Source: Notamacropus eugenii
Lineage: Eukaryota > Chordata > Mammalia > Diprotodontia > Macropodidae
Assembly: GCF_028372415.1 (NCBI RefSeq)
Contig: NC_092878.1
Span: 28,254,903-28,318,902, forward strand
Length of the DNA stretch: 64,000 nt
Direction of reading: 5' to 3'
Part shown: positions 1 through 10,534 of the stretch, piece after piece
How positions within the stretch are numbered: the first letter of the stretch is position 1
Layout of the letters: the number at the start of each line of letters is the position of its first letter
Program-made: the position numbers and the translations under genes
Notes under the pieces: generated by a model
Told to the model about the DNA's origin: nothing
Seen by the model: the letters and a program-made list of their open reading frames with translations, nothing else
Database searches by the model: none

Positions 1-127
1 ACCATCCACACACACTAACTTTTGGGGGGAAGAGTCTTTGCTGAAAGCAGGAAGAGATATTTACGTTAACTAAAAGGAAGCATTTCCCACTATTGGCAGT
101 GAAGGTTATTATATTTTTGAGTGAGTT

Positions 128-720
128 TTGGAAATTTTTCTCTTTAGAGGGATCTTTAAAAGTCATCCAACAGTGATGTACCTTTTTTCTTCCTTAATAC
201 TTCAAAATCGATGTCTTTACCCAACCCGTTCTCTTGTCCTGTTTCAAAGGAAGAAGTCTTTCCCTTTTGGCAAAGACAACCTGTCCAACAGTATCCTTAA
301 GTCCTCTCCCTTTAAACTTCTCCAGAACCATGTCCCATCAACAATCAACCTTCCGATTCTTCATTTTCAATCCCTTCAACTCTGCTGGTTCCTTCTCCTT
401 TCCCTAAAACATGCTTAGATCTCCCCTTATCTTGGAAAAACCTTCTCTTGACCTTACTACCTTCTTACATTACGGTCTATTTCTCTTCTCCCTCACACTT
501 CCAATGCTCACTGCTTCATGACCCACCTTAACCTCTATGGTTTCCATTCCCACCAACCTTATTGAAACGGCAATCTAAAAAGCTGATCATTCCCAAATCT
601 AATTGCCTTTCCTCAGCTTCTTTCTAGAATCTGATATTATTGTCTGTTCCCTTACTGACACACCTACTTTGCTTTGCTTGGACACTGAATGCCCACTTCT
701 GTGCTATGCTTTCTCTACTT
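128..720 (+). repeat. Old CR1/L2-like LINE fragment
   Basis: Pyrimidine-rich sequence that reads like the sense strand of an L2/CR1 reverse-transcriptase region, with short recognisable stretches such as the run of Cys/Leu-rich codons near 600-720. It is strongly diverged and all frames are broken. The similar stretch at 1160-1430 may be the continuation of the same copy beyond the purine tract. Family assignment is from memory. Confidence 0.4.
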
Positions 721-737
721 TAATGGTTCTTCCTGTT

Positions 738-788
738 GTGTGTGTGTGCACGCGTACACACACATATATACATATATACATATATGAA
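738..788. repeat. TG/CA/TA microsatellite
   Basis: Alternating TG, CA and TA dinucleotides directly in front of the long purine tract. Confidence 0.9.
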
Positions 789-1113
789 AAGAGAAGGGAG
801 AGGGAAGGGAGGGAGAAGAGGGAGGGAGAAAGAGAAAAAAGAGGGAAGTAGGGGGAGAGAGGAGAGTAGAGGGAGAGAGGAGGGGAGGGGGAAAGAGAAG
901 GCAAGGGGAAGGAAGAGGGAGAAGAGGTGGGGTAGGGGAAAAGGGAGAAGGGGAAAAGGGAGAGGAGGAGAGAAGTATGGGGAGGGGGGAGGGAGGAGGG
1001 AGAGAAGAGGGCAGAGCAGAAAGGAGGGAGAAGGAAAGAGAGAGAGGGAAAGAGGAAGAAGGAGAGGGAGAGAGAGAACGAGAGAAAGGGAAAGGAGAGA
1101 AGGAGAGACAGAA
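789..1113 (+). repeat. Long polypurine (GGA/GA) tract
   Basis: About 325 bases that are almost only A and G on the + strand, with roughly a dozen pyrimidine interruptions. The open frames on both strands here (Arg/Glu/Gly-rich or Ser/Pro/Leu-rich) are artefacts of composition. It sits in EHD4 intron 3, where the transcript would be polypyrimidine. Confidence 0.92.
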
Positions 1114-1159
1114 ATCTGGCAAGTAGGAGTCCATAGGCTTCCCTAAGTTTCTGTCCTCA

Positions 1160-1430
1160 GCCTTCTATATGGATACCTTAGGTTCTGACCTTTTCCCCAC
1201 AACCTAAACTTACATTCCAAACCACTTACTGGATGTCTCCACCCTGGACACCCTGAGGCCAATTCAAACAACCAGAAGCTTGAACTGAACTCGTCATCTT
1301 TCTCCAAAAACCTGTTTTTCTTTGTGATTTATTTCTGCTGATGGCATCACTGATCTCTCAGTCAGCCATGCTTGAAACTTCCGCGTGATCTCTGACTCTA
1401 TCACCACTTTCTTTCTTCACTCCACCTCTT
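1160..1430 (+). repeat. L2-like LINE fragment
   Basis: Resembles the L2 coding stretch in which 'second strand' phrases such as ACTGGATGTCTCCACC and TGAACTCGTCATCTTTC occur. It is heavily diverged and has no intact frame. Confidence 0.5.
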
Positions 1431-2146
1431 CTAGAAATTCCCAGAGCCACCACCTTAGGTAACTGAGAGAAGACAGAAAGCCTAAAAGCAGAAAAGTCCA
1501 TTACAGTCCATGGTAACCCTTAGTTACTTCCAGAAGGTTATTATATACAGAAGTCACTGCTTAAGAAAGCAGAAAAGTTAAGAAATCCATTTTAGAAATA
1601 TTCAATAAATAAAAATACATCTAAATTCCATTTAAGAAATATTTACAACCAAAATGATCAACACAAAGGAGAGAGAGGTATGGACCAGCCTGAGGAAATT
1701 TCCTATTTTCACAAATTAATCTTGTTAACTTGGCATTAAAAATCTGTTGTCCTAAGGCGCAGGAGGACGATAGCAGCAGCTCTCTAAATTCAGGACTCCG
1801 AAGCAAAGTACCACGGCCCTTGTTCCAGTTCTGCTTTTGCACACCAGACACTTTAATGCTTGAAGGGAAAAACTTCAATTACTTGGAAAATTAACTTATA
1901 TCGAATAACTCAGTCTCTACAGCTGGCAAATGAATGAGCCATTGGTGTGTTATGTCATCTGATGAGTGGCTCAATTCATTGTACTGAGGCGTATATAGCA
2001 CAAGGGTTTGTCACTCTTCTAGAATAAAAACTTCATTAAGACAGAAAAATTTCTACCTCTTTTCCCCATTACAAAAGGATCAGAGTGTCTCGGAATGTGC
2101 TGTGTTCAGAGTGGGTACTCAAGAAATGGTAACTAAAAAGGATGTA
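1431..2146. other. Unclassified intron DNA with a small inverted repeat
   Basis: No gene or repeat recognised. One imperfect inverted repeat has arms 1929-1941 and 1967-1980 (AATGAATGAGCCA and TGGCTCAATTCATT) with a 25-base loop. I assign no function to it. Confidence 0.5.
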
Positions 2147-2226
2147 AATTCCTTGAGATCAGGGACTGTTTCATTTTTGTCTTTATCACTCTAGCACAAA
2201 GCCTTGAAGAGCAGGCAGGTTTTTGC
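2147..2226 (+). repeat. L2-type LINE 3' end fragment
   Basis: Matches the remembered L2 tail pattern: CCTTGAGATCAGGGACTG, then TTTCATTTTTGTCTTT and a degenerate AGCACAAAGCCTTG. Confidence 0.5.
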
Positions 2227-2254
2227 TGGATAACAAACTACCCAGGAATAGAAA

Positions 2255-2472
2255 TAATGATGACAACAACTGAGATAACCGCAAACATTTACGTATGCTT
2301 TACGAAAGCACCTGGCATATATATTACCTCGCTGAATCTGGCCTTCAAGCACAACAGACGAGGAGACTGTGACTGGGAGAGATTAAGTCACCCATTCAGG
2401 ATCATTCAGGTCTAAGGCAGGATTCAAACTCAATTGAAACTCCAAGTTGGGCACTTTATCCACTATGTAACA
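2255..2472 (-). repeat. MIR/CORE-SINE, antisense
   Basis: Antisense MIR signature: a reduced 'tatatattacctcgctgaat' core, then a GAGGAGACTG / GATTAAGTCACCC / CAGGATTCAAACTC series. The last is the reverse of the tRNA-like B-box region. Confidence 0.6.
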
Positions 2473-2559
2473 CCCTCCTCCCCCAAATATTCAGTTTTAA
2501 AAGTTCTAGATTTTTTTCAAGTTAATAATAAAAATTACACTGGACATTGACATAACAAA

Positions 2560-2745
2560 ATTGTCTCAAGTTATCTCATTTGAGTCTCACTATAACCCTG
2601 TAAGGGGAAGTACTAAAGAAATTCTTACCTCTACTTTAGAGATTATGAAACTGAAACTCAAGTTTGGTCACATAATTAATAAGTGCCAGAGATGAGATTT
2701 GAATCAAGCTTTTCTTGACTCTAAGGCAAGTGTGTCAGCTTCTAC
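2560..2745 (-). repeat. MIR/CORE-SINE, antisense
   Basis: Second antisense MIR copy with TATCTCATTTGAGTCTCAC, then ATTATGAAACTGAAACTC and a degenerate B-box region. Confidence 0.6.
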
Positions 2746-3027
2746 ACTTAAATGTTTCTTTCAGTTTAGGTAAAGTTAGATGCCATGAAAAATCATGCAT
2801 TTAAAATGTTAGATGATCTTCAAAAAGGACAGCAGGTAGCTAATATTTGCCACTTTAAATCTCAGTGAAGAAAGAGATCACATTAAAAACAGAAATGGCA
2901 ACTTTTATGATTTAGAATTTCCTTTGGTACCAGCTGGAGAGGCGACATGAACTGTTTGTCAGCGATCTTTCCGGAACAAAAGGAAACCAGGATTTCCTGT
3001 ATGAGGGCAGAACAGTGGTATCACACT

Positions 3028-3334
3028 TTTTTTTTTCTCTTAAGAGACTGGGTCTCCCCATCTCACCCAGACTGGAAGTATGGCAGCCGCTCATGATCCC
3101 AATACTGATCAGTATGGAAGTTTTAATGTGTCCAGCTTTTCCAACTTGGTCCAGTTCTCCCTTCCTTAGGGAACTTGCTGGCCCTCCATTCCTGGCGGGG
3201 TTTCGTGCTGGACTCAGCATGGTCACCTGAACGGCTTTAGTCCAACTGTAGCATAGAACTTCTGCATTCAAAGGGTCTACCAGGCTCGGCCTCCCTGAGT
3301 AGCAGCGATTACATGTGTATACCACCATATCCAC
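3028..3334 (-). pseudogene. 7SL (SRP) RNA retropseudogene, near full length
   Basis: Read on the minus strand, this follows the whole 7SL RNA, the scaffold of the signal recognition particle. The Alu-like 5' domain (ATGGTGG..., GCTACTCAGGGAGGCCGAG), the S domain (TCCCTAAGGAAGGGAGAACTGG, TACTGATCAGTATTGGGATC) and the 3' Alu part (CCAGTCTGGG, AGACCCAGTCTCT) occur in order. The body of about 292 nt is close to the roughly 300 nt of functional 7SL. A short A-rich tail follows (3042-3028). The 8-bp target-site duplication ATCACACT is at 3020-3027 and 3335-3342. The many substitutions, the A tail and the duplication indicate an L1-style retrocopy rather than a working gene. Confidence 0.9.
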
Positions 3335-3549
3335 ATCACACTATCTTGTAATCGTCTAATGTGGTGATATGATTCCACTGTGTTCTTAAATCTCATTACA
3401 AGATAAGGACCCTCCAATTTGACCTTGCTCACACTGCGGGTTCATGTCTGCTGCTGTACCTGTCTTTGGCACGCATATAATATTGTCCATTTCCTTCTCT
3501 CCTAAAACAAAGGCTTGCCTTTGCTAAGGAAAATCTTAAAACCTCGTAC

Positions 3550-3690
3550 AATATTTGCTCATGCAGGCAATGCCTGGTAAGGAAAATCCCTTTACTAATG
3601 CAGATTAGATTAGCAACATCTTCAGCGAGAATTGTCTGGGGCCCTGAGATATGAAGTGACCTACCCAGTATCACACAACCAGAGCTGTTC
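3550..3690 (-). repeat. tRNA-derived SINE fragment, antisense
   Basis: Antisense of the SINE type whose tail reads 'CTGCATTGGTAGAGG' in sense. Here it appears as CTTTACTAATGCAG followed by a degraded AAGTGACCTACCCAGTATCACAC head. Same family as 16562-16760 and 47330-47585. Confidence 0.5.
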
Positions 3691-3794
3691 TTTAATTATT
3701 TAGAAAGTTAGGAAAAGACTTAGCACTGTTTTTATTTTCATTGTCAAAGAAATCTTACAACAGTAAGAGTTACTGTTACAATAACTGTCAGTCA

Positions 3795-3960
3795 TCTGGA
3801 GGCTGCACAACAAAAAGTGGTAGATTTAGAGTTAGGACTTGAGGCAAAATGCCAGCTCTGCCATTTACACTCCGTCACTTCACTGGGCCTCAATGTCTTC
3901 CTTTATAACGTGACACTAGGCGACCTCTAAGGACCTTTCTACCCCAAATCTAGAATTCCT
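3795..3960 (+). repeat. tRNA-derived SINE, sense (THER/MIR3-like)
   Basis: Head with GCCAGCTCTGCCATTTAC, CTTCACTGGGCCTCA and a tail GACCTCTAAGGACCTTTCTA typical of the L3/CR1-tailed SINEs. Confidence 0.55.
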
Positions 3961-3974
3961 TTTGGAAACCACAG

Positions 3975-4140
3975 GGATACTAGAAAAGGCACTGAACTGG
4001 AGTCAGGGTTCAAATCCCAGCTTCCCCATTTACTACCTGGGTGATCTTAAATTACTCATCCTCTATGGATCTCAGTTGCCTCATCCATAAAGCTAGATAA
4101 CCTCTAAGACCCCTTAAGTTCAAAATCTATGATCCTATGA
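3975..4140 (+). repeat. THER2/MIR3-like SINE, sense
   Basis: tRNA-like head (AGTCAGGGTTCAAATCCCAG), ACCTGGGTGATC, then a tail ending CTATGATCCTATGA. That ending resembles the octamer repeat that closes CR1/L3 LINEs. Confidence 0.65.
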
Positions 4141-4477
4141 GACATCATAAAAATGTTTAATTATAACAATAATAATGTTCATTATGTATTTAATGGTTAT
4201 TTTTTAAAATAATAATCTGGTGTTTAATATTTCACTGATATTTTTGGCAATATAAGGAGAAACTTGAACACAAGACTTCCTAACTCCTAGTCTTATCTAG
4301 CACCCTATCCACTGTACTGGTTCCTTAGGTTCTGAAGAGACTATCTTTAATTTTTCAGATGTTCCCCTCATTTCAAGCACCTTAACAAAGACGTCAGCAT
4401 TATAATTTGAGCCACATAGGAGAAGACAGCGTAGGGCAGCTATCTAAGGAAAGCTATGAGCACGTGTAGGAAATGTG

Positions 4478-4632
4478 GTGCAAGAGAAAGTGCTGGATTT
4501 GGAGACAAAATCCCAGGTTCAAATCTTGACCTTTCCTCTTACTACCTATGTGACCTTTCCTCCTTTGTAAAACGGGGCTAGATTAGATGACCCCAAGATT
4601 TCTTCTAGTTCTAAATCTATGGTGCTATGACA
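4478..4632 (+). repeat. THER2/MIR3-like SINE, sense
   Basis: Same organisation as the copy at 3975: CCAGGTTCAAATCTTGACC, TACCTATGTGACC, and tail TTCTAGTTCTAAATCTATGG-TGCTATGA. Confidence 0.65.
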
Positions 4633-5067
4633 TATTAAAAATTAAGCCCTCAGAGTTTCGTATTATGGCACAAAGTGTTATACAAGTGACACCAATGGTA
4701 TACAGGAATCAACATCAAACTGAATTAACCAGGAAAAGAAAATTATGGACAGATACTGGTGTATTCTAGCTCTCACAGTCCCACTGAGAGACATGAACTT
4801 CTAGGATAACTTCATTGAACCAATGACCCACCAACTGGATCATCTCATCAACCACTTTCTTCCTCAATAAAAGTATCTTTTAGATAAGGGGGGGAGGGCA
4901 ACACACACACACACACAGACACACACCACTTAATGTTCCAAATCTCACCCACTGACCCCTTTCATTGAAGTTCATCCATCATAAGAAAGCAATCAAGTGC
5001 TACAGAATGTTAGGCTTCTAAGTGGCAATTTGGACAAAATTATTAATATTCTAAATACTTCTTGGGA
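4633..5067. other. Unclassified intron DNA with a CA repeat
   Basis: No gene or interspersed repeat recognised. A short CA/GACA microsatellite lies at 4898-4928. Confidence 0.6.
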
Positions 5068-5200
5068 AGGCTGCTTGGTGCAGTGGAAGAAGACTTAGAT
5101 TTGAAGTCAGATGTGGGTTCCCAGACAGCTAGCTTTGTGACCAGGGGCAGCTCACTTAGTCACTGCTTACCTCACAACTGCTGTGTGGACAATACTCTGT
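5068..5200 (+). repeat. tRNA-derived SINE, sense
   Basis: GCTTGGTGCAGTGGAAGAAG, TTTGAAGTCAGATGTGGGTT and a degraded CTAGCTTTGTGACC head region. Confidence 0.5.
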
Positions 5201-5633
5201 TTTTGCTATTGTCATATATTTGGATCCTTATATCCCTCCTGCTGTTTTGATAGAAATTTAAGAAAAAACCCCAGTATTTACAGAATGCTGCAAAAAGGAA
5301 GTAACCAATAAAGTCCCAGATTAATAATTAAGTAAAAAGAACATAGTTGTGTAGTTTTCCTTCTGTTCCTGAAGACCTGAGAATCATAAAGAAACCAAGG
5401 AAACTCTTGAGTTGAAGGCTGCCCATGATGGGAAGGAAGAATCATCGGCATCCAAATGGAGGAGCAAATTAAAACACTCCCACACCAATCACTTGGGTTT
5501 TTGTGTTTACAGAACTCCTAAAGACAATGGCTTGGTTATTCCTGGAAACTGCTTAAAAGGATACACATTATTTATTTGTACCTACTTCAGTAGCCATAAA
5601 AAAGTCATAACTGCAGGCTTCATTGAAGCTACA

Positions 5634-5683
5634 TTGTGTGTACTTTGTGTGTGTAAGTGTGTGTATCTATAGTACTCTTTCTC

Positions 5684-5729
<46 letters not shown>

Positions 5730-5730
5730 T
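5634..5730. repeat. TG/CA microsatellite
   Basis: TG-rich stretch followed by about twenty CA units (5686-5725). Confidence 0.95.
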
Positions 5731-5756
5731 TTTATGTACATGTTTCCTGGTAAATC

Positions 5757-5860
5757 ATAAGCTCCTTGAAGGCAGAATATTTTATTTCTGTCCTTGTAGA
5801 CATAGTGGTAGGAATACAGTAAGCACTTAATAAATGCTTGCTGAATTGAATTAAAGACTA
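5757..5860 (+). repeat. L2 LINE 3' end
   Basis: Clear L2 tail: TAAGCTCCTTGAAGGCAGAA, then AGTAAGCACTTAATAAATGC and TTGCTGAATTGAATT. Confidence 0.75.
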
Positions 5861-6846
5861 CAAGAGTCTAAGAATGACTTTTAATTAATATAAGATAGTA
5901 CGCTGTTAACTACTTGATACCAACTTAAATAGTAGGGGTCATTTCATTCTTGAGATGCTCTGTACCATGTTTTTACATCCAGTACAGCCGTACTAATATT
6001 CTATAAAATAGGAACACTAAGTCTTTCCTTGTATCATGTAATTATTTAGTCTGGAGAAGAAAGACAGCTGAAAAGTTGTTTTAATCTTTATTTTCTCTCC
6101 CCAGTTATTATAAGGATGATGGGTTGTTTCCCATCTCTACCTGGAAGAGAATGAGGAAAGAGGCTTTAAACTATAATGGGAGAAAAATTTTTATTTATTT
6201 ATTTTCAGAGAAAGGTTAAAACTCCTTAATTACTTTAATTCCTGGTACCACTGCCACAATTTACAGGGCAACCTACCTAATGTTGTGAAAAGGAAAACAA
6301 AAGCTAAAACTCCAACAGATTGAACACCTCACAAATGTGCACCTAATTAACGCTACCTTGCATTAACCAATAGGGTGCACTTCATGCAAATTGTAACTAT
6401 GACAGTCCTGAACAAGAATGATTTCCTGCTTAAGCTGAATTAACTGTTCTCACTATGGATCTTCATTCCTTCTGTGGCAGATTTTTACAGTTCCTTTAAC
6501 ATATCTGATTGCATGACTTCAACTGGAACGCATGATTGTCTCCAAATAACCTGCAGATTTTCTGACAACTCCTTGCTGTCTTCTGCTAAAAGCCTCTGAT
6601 AAGTTCTTTAGAACCTCTGGTTACCACACACACCACCATAAGAATGTCTGAGCTCATTCCATCAAAACTTCCTTTTTTCATGGGTCCATAATGTGAAGCT
6701 ATCCACCATAATTTTGAAAATCATTACCATTCCCATTGCTACCATAGTTATTACCACCAAAATTTTCTCCTTCATTGTGATCATCTTAACTCTCCTCCAC
6801 CTCTACCACTCCTATACCCACCAACTTGGTTTCATTGTGCCTTGGT
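5861..6846. other. Unclassified intron DNA
   Basis: AT-rich sequence in which I recognise neither a gene nor a repeat family. Confidence 0.5.
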
Positions 6847-6882
6847 CCACCACCACCACACCACCACCACCACCACCACCAT
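6847..6882 (+). repeat. CAC trinucleotide repeat
   Basis: About a dozen CAC/CCA units with one break. It gives His-, Thr- or Pro-rich open frames by composition only. Confidence 0.95.
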
Positions 6883-8239
6883 AACCCTCCCTGCCACTAT
6901 AGTCAGGACTACCTCTGTAACTGCCACCATCTCCATCAAATCCATTGTATCTACCATCTCTACCTCCCTAACTGTTGCTTCTGCTGTCACTATATCCAAA
7001 GTGTCTTCTACACCTTCAGTATTTCCTCCATGACCCAGAATATGCCTGAATCACCTCCAAGACTTTCTTCTGAGCCAGCAGCCTATATCTCTTGCTTTGA
7101 AAGGGCCTTTCCTTGCATCAGTTTTGCCAAGTATATTTCTGAACTATAAATATTTCTGGCCATCAAAAGATACAAAAGCAAACCCTCTCTTATTTCCAAA
7201 ATGCCGATCTTCCATAACATCTATGGTTCAATCTTACCCTACCTTTCAAAGCAGTCTTTTAAAATCATATTTTTCTGTTATATTTTTTAATACCATCAGC
7301 AAAAATCTTCATGGTTAGATGTTTTTACAACATCTTTTCCAGAAAAAAGTCTCTGTGGTTCCACTACATACTCACCAACTTATATGGCTGAAGATGAACA
7401 TCGCTGCACTGACCTCTTCTACACAAGAACAAATCACAAATCCCAAACCTCTGGAATACTAGCTTGGGGATCTCTCATCACCACACAATTTGTGCAAGCC
7501 TCATTTCTCAAAATGTCTGAAGACAGAAGTTTCAAATTTGTGGCCAACATTCCCAACTTTGACCTGACCAGATTAAAATGTAAATGGGAAATATTTGAGA
7601 AAATAAATAAAAATGCAATAACACATAGTATTACATTTTAAAAATTACATCAATATAAAGCCCACTGGCATCATTCTGTATGGATTGTCTGTTTTACCTC
7701 CATGTCCTCACTTTCCATTTATTGCACATAAACTGACACAATTTCCCAACCTACAGGAAAAGTGCCATTGTTAAAGAAATCAAGTCTTAATGTGTGTCTT
7801 AATATGTGATAAAGATGGAAGGCATTGAATTGCTACCCTTATATGCACTCCCTTCAGGATTTTAGACATTTTCTGAACTCTACACCTTGTAAAATTCATT
7901 TCCATCTGAGTTGGACACCATTAACAATCATCTGTAGCTTTGCAGCTCGAGCCACAAATAAACAGTTTTCTCAATTCCTCTGGATCCTCTGGGTCCTGAC
8001 CCCTCACGCTCCACACCTCCCACCCAAAAAGCAATAGTGAGTCGGATGGAGAAAGAGGCCGATTTATCTCTGTCTTGAGACCAGACTCACCACCTCCAAG
8101 AAGGAACAATTTAATAGAAGAACTTCCTGGATGACCAGATTGTTAAAACATCTGATTACTAAGGAAGGTTACATAAGGCTACTAAGGAAAGAATGTAAGT
8201 CATATCTGTAGCTACTATGGCTCAAATGTGTCTTTTCAG
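6883..8239. other. Unclassified intron DNA, possible old repeat near 7380-7640
   Basis: Several short open frames on the + strand, none with a recognisable domain. The stretch TTTGACCTGACCAGATTAAA ... GGGAAATATTTGAGAAAATA (about 7558-7605) feels like part of a dispersed marsupial DNA repeat, but I cannot name it. Confidence 0.35.
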
Positions 8240-8350
8240 GCACTTAAATCAATTAATAAGTATTTATTAAGTGCTATAAAGATGAAAATGAGTCTCTACC
8301 CTCAAGCAGCTTATATCCTACTGGGACGCTCTCTGGGGAAATAACACATA
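8240..8350 (-). repeat. L2 LINE 3' end, antisense
   Basis: Antisense L2 tail: AAGTATTTATTAAGTGCTAT, then CTACCCTCAAGCAGCTTAT. Confidence 0.65.
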
Positions 8351-8498
8351 GGTTTAAGGGCCTTTTCTGGACACATAGCTTCAGGAAGGTAGAAGCATTT
8401 CTTTTTATTTCCTAAAATTTTGCTCATATCAGGCAGAGGAAGTTGCTTAGTGGTATAATTTCAATCCCAGGAAGGCTTTTCCTCCACTCACCACCATA

Positions 8499-8593
8499 TA
8501 TGTGTGTATGTATATATATGTATATATGTGTGTATATGTATGTATATGTATGCATGTATATATACACACATATACACATACATATATATCTAT
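8499..8593. repeat. TA/TG/CA compound microsatellite
   Basis: Mixed TATG, TGTA and CACA units directly abutting the 3' end of the RTE-tailed SINE that follows. Confidence 0.95.
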
Positions 8594-8803
8594 GTTGTTG
8601 TTGTGTTCGTCCTTCGTTTTTAAAGAAGACCATGCCACCAGAGAAATGATGACATGACTTGCACCTGACTTTGTTTTGAGTGAGGGAGGGCTGTGCAGGT
8701 CCCCAGCCTCACTTCTCCTCCAGAGCCGTCTGAATCCAGTGACCTGATATTCATCAGGATGACTAGAGATGGCCCAGGATGCAATGGGAGACCTTGGCCT
8801 TTA
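8594..8803 (-). repeat. RTE-tailed SINE or RTE LINE 3' end, antisense
   Basis: Starts with the TTG tandem typical of RTE 3' ends (CAA in sense), then TGACATGACTTGCACCTGAC, TTTGTTTTGAGTGAGGGAGG and CTGAATCCAGTGACCTGATA. The same block in the opposite orientation is at 29160-29340, 54110-54335 and, diverged, 60239-60445. It is flanked by microsatellites on both sides. Confidence 0.75.
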
Positions 8804-8895
8804 TGTATGTGTATGTGTGTATGGATGTATGTCTATAAGTGTGAATAGATAATAATATACATATATATGTGCACATATATCATACATATATGTAA
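8804..8895. repeat. TATG/TG microsatellite
   Basis: Degenerate ATGT and TATA units. Confidence 0.9.
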
Positions 8896-9107
8896 TAAGT
8901 TTGAAGGTATAAGATTCTATGATAAGACAACACTATAATCAGGGATAAGGATTTAAATGCAACCACACATTGAAACTGACACTGAAGTACAACTGGATGA
9001 CTGATGACACCTTCCTTCCCAGCTAGTTTTGCTGGAACTGGGAACTGATGGAAGAGAACAGGACAATAGAGAGTAGGGAACTTTATAGCAGGGGAAAAGA
9101 AACAGAA

Positions 9108-9250
9108 CACTAGGCCTGCAGAGAGATTTACTCCCCCTGATTCACAATCTTGCTTAGACTTGAACCATCTGTAGTAACTGACTGATAGTCTAACTAACTA
9201 ACTAATCAGATTGTGAATCAGCGGGAGTAAGTCTCTCTGCAGGCCTAGTG
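9108..9250. repeat. Inverted repeat with 43-bp arms
   Basis: Arms 9108-9150 and 9208-9250 are reverse complements with two mismatches in 43 bp. They start CACTAGGCCTGCAGAGAG and end with the complement CTCTCTGCAGGCCTAGTG. The 57-base loop contains an ACTA tandem (9192-9205). No clear target-site duplication flanks the arms. In the EHD4 intron 3 transcript it would fold as a long hairpin. It may be a foldback DNA element. Confidence 0.9.
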
Positions 9251-9262
9251 CCTCTTTTACTT

Positions 9263-9325
9263 GAGATATTTGTAAAGCACCTACCATGGTGCCTAGTATA
9301 TATTAGGTGCTTAATAAATGCTTCT
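9263..9325 (+). repeat. MIR/CORE-SINE 3' fragment
   Basis: GAGATATTTGTAAAGCACCT and TTAGGTGCTTAATAAATGC are typical of the 3' part of these SINEs or of the L2 tail they share. Confidence 0.6.
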
Positions 9326-9839
9326 TCAGGCAGGACAGCGCTTCAAGTTCACTCTCTAACGAAGTTCCAACTGATCTCAGGGTTCTATTGAACACATTCC
9401 TCTCTGCCTCTCCCCCACCAGCCTAATTACCCTTCTGCTTTTTCACTACCTATTAACTTTTAACACATAACTAAAACCAGAGCCTTCCATACTTCCAGGA
9501 TCTCTGGTTTTCTTTACCTGCCCACATCCCCCATAGATCCTCTTCGCTGGGCAACTTTGGCTGACCAAGGTCATCACCTGCTGCTACGATCATCTTCTGA
9601 ATATAGCTGGCTGGTTCTCAGACAAGAGATGGCCAATTTTTTTTTTTTTTTGCTGGGTCCATGATCAAAGCTTCTCTAGTTTGGAAGGACCTCTCAGAGC
9701 TTGTGTTTCACTCTATAGAGTGAAGCATTGGAGTAGAACTCTAATAATATAATTTTTGTTACTGTTGTTCAAACTTGAGACTTCATAAGTGTCAGGACTT
9801 CCTGCTAAGGCCACTCCCTCTACCCATTACAGCTAATGG
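9326..9839. other. Unclassified intron DNA with T14 run
   Basis: Nothing recognised apart from a T homopolymer near 9637-9650. Confidence 0.5.
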
Positions 9840-10035
9840 TCAGCATTAATACAGCCTTTAAGATGTGCAAAGTGCTTTATGTATATTATGTCACCCAGGA
9901 CTGTAGTGCAAATCATAACCTCAAAGATCCCTCAAACACTGAGAGGTTTAGTGATTTGCCCAGGATCTGACAGCCAATATTCAAAGTGGGACTTGAGCCC
10001 TTCCTGATTAGAAGGCTGGCCTTTTGATGCCATAT
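9840..10035 (-). repeat. MIR/CORE-SINE, antisense
   Basis: GTGCAAAGTGCTTTATGTAT, AGAGGTTTAGTGATTTGCCC and GGACTTGAGCCCTTCCTGAT in antisense MIR order. Confidence 0.65.
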
Positions 10036-10424
10036 TAATATATAGAAGCAGTCATTTGAAATTTTCATAGGTGGTAACACTCAGTCCACAAAGACAGCCT
10101 AGATTAGAACATATAACTAGTGGTGGTGGTGAGATCCCACTTTTGAGACGGCAACTGTCCAAGTAGCCTAGAGGGTTTAAGAGACCCCAGGCTAAAGGGA
10201 CTTTGAGGCATCATCCATCTGGGAGTGGTCAGATTCTCATTCAACAAATGACATTTGTTATCAGAACTCATTCAACGAATGGCATTGTTGATGTCAGATT
10301 CCATTAAAGATTCATAAAAGATCATGTTTGTAAACCATATCCTCTCAGATAAAGCCACTAAACCTATAAAAGCCACTGATATGCTGAAAATAGATTACTC
10401 AGTCTCTCGTGCTAGTTTTCAATC

Positions 10425-10520
10425 AATCAAGCAACATATATTTATTCTAGGCCTACTATGTGCCAGGCAAAATTCAAAGAGCAAAAGAAGACAGCAGCTG
10501 TCCTCTACAAGCTTATAATG
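10425..10520 (-). repeat. L2 LINE 3' end, antisense
   Basis: ATATTTATTCTAGGCCTACT, ATGTGCCAGGCAA, then CTGTCCTCTACAAGCTTATA. Confidence 0.65.
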
Positions 10521-10534
10521 TATCTGAGAGAAAA

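Noticed and set aside
715-1146. Two long open frames (about 136-139 codons) on opposite strands
   Set aside because: They lie in the polypurine tract. Simple composition keeps stops out, and the peptides are low-complexity Arg/Glu/Gly or Ser/Pro/Leu.
3028-3334. Functional 7SL RNA gene
   Set aside because: Too many substitutions, an A-rich 3' tail and flanking duplication mark it as a retrocopy.
6693-7641. Series of + strand open frames near the CAC repeat
   Set aside because: His/Thr/Pro-rich from the trinucleotide repeat, with no domain, splice context or codon pattern of a gene.
9108-9250. CACTA-type DNA transposon on the basis of the CACTA...TAGTG ends
   Set aside because: No 3-bp target duplication (GAA on the left, CCT on the right) and no transposase-like interior. 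The CACTA ends may be chance.
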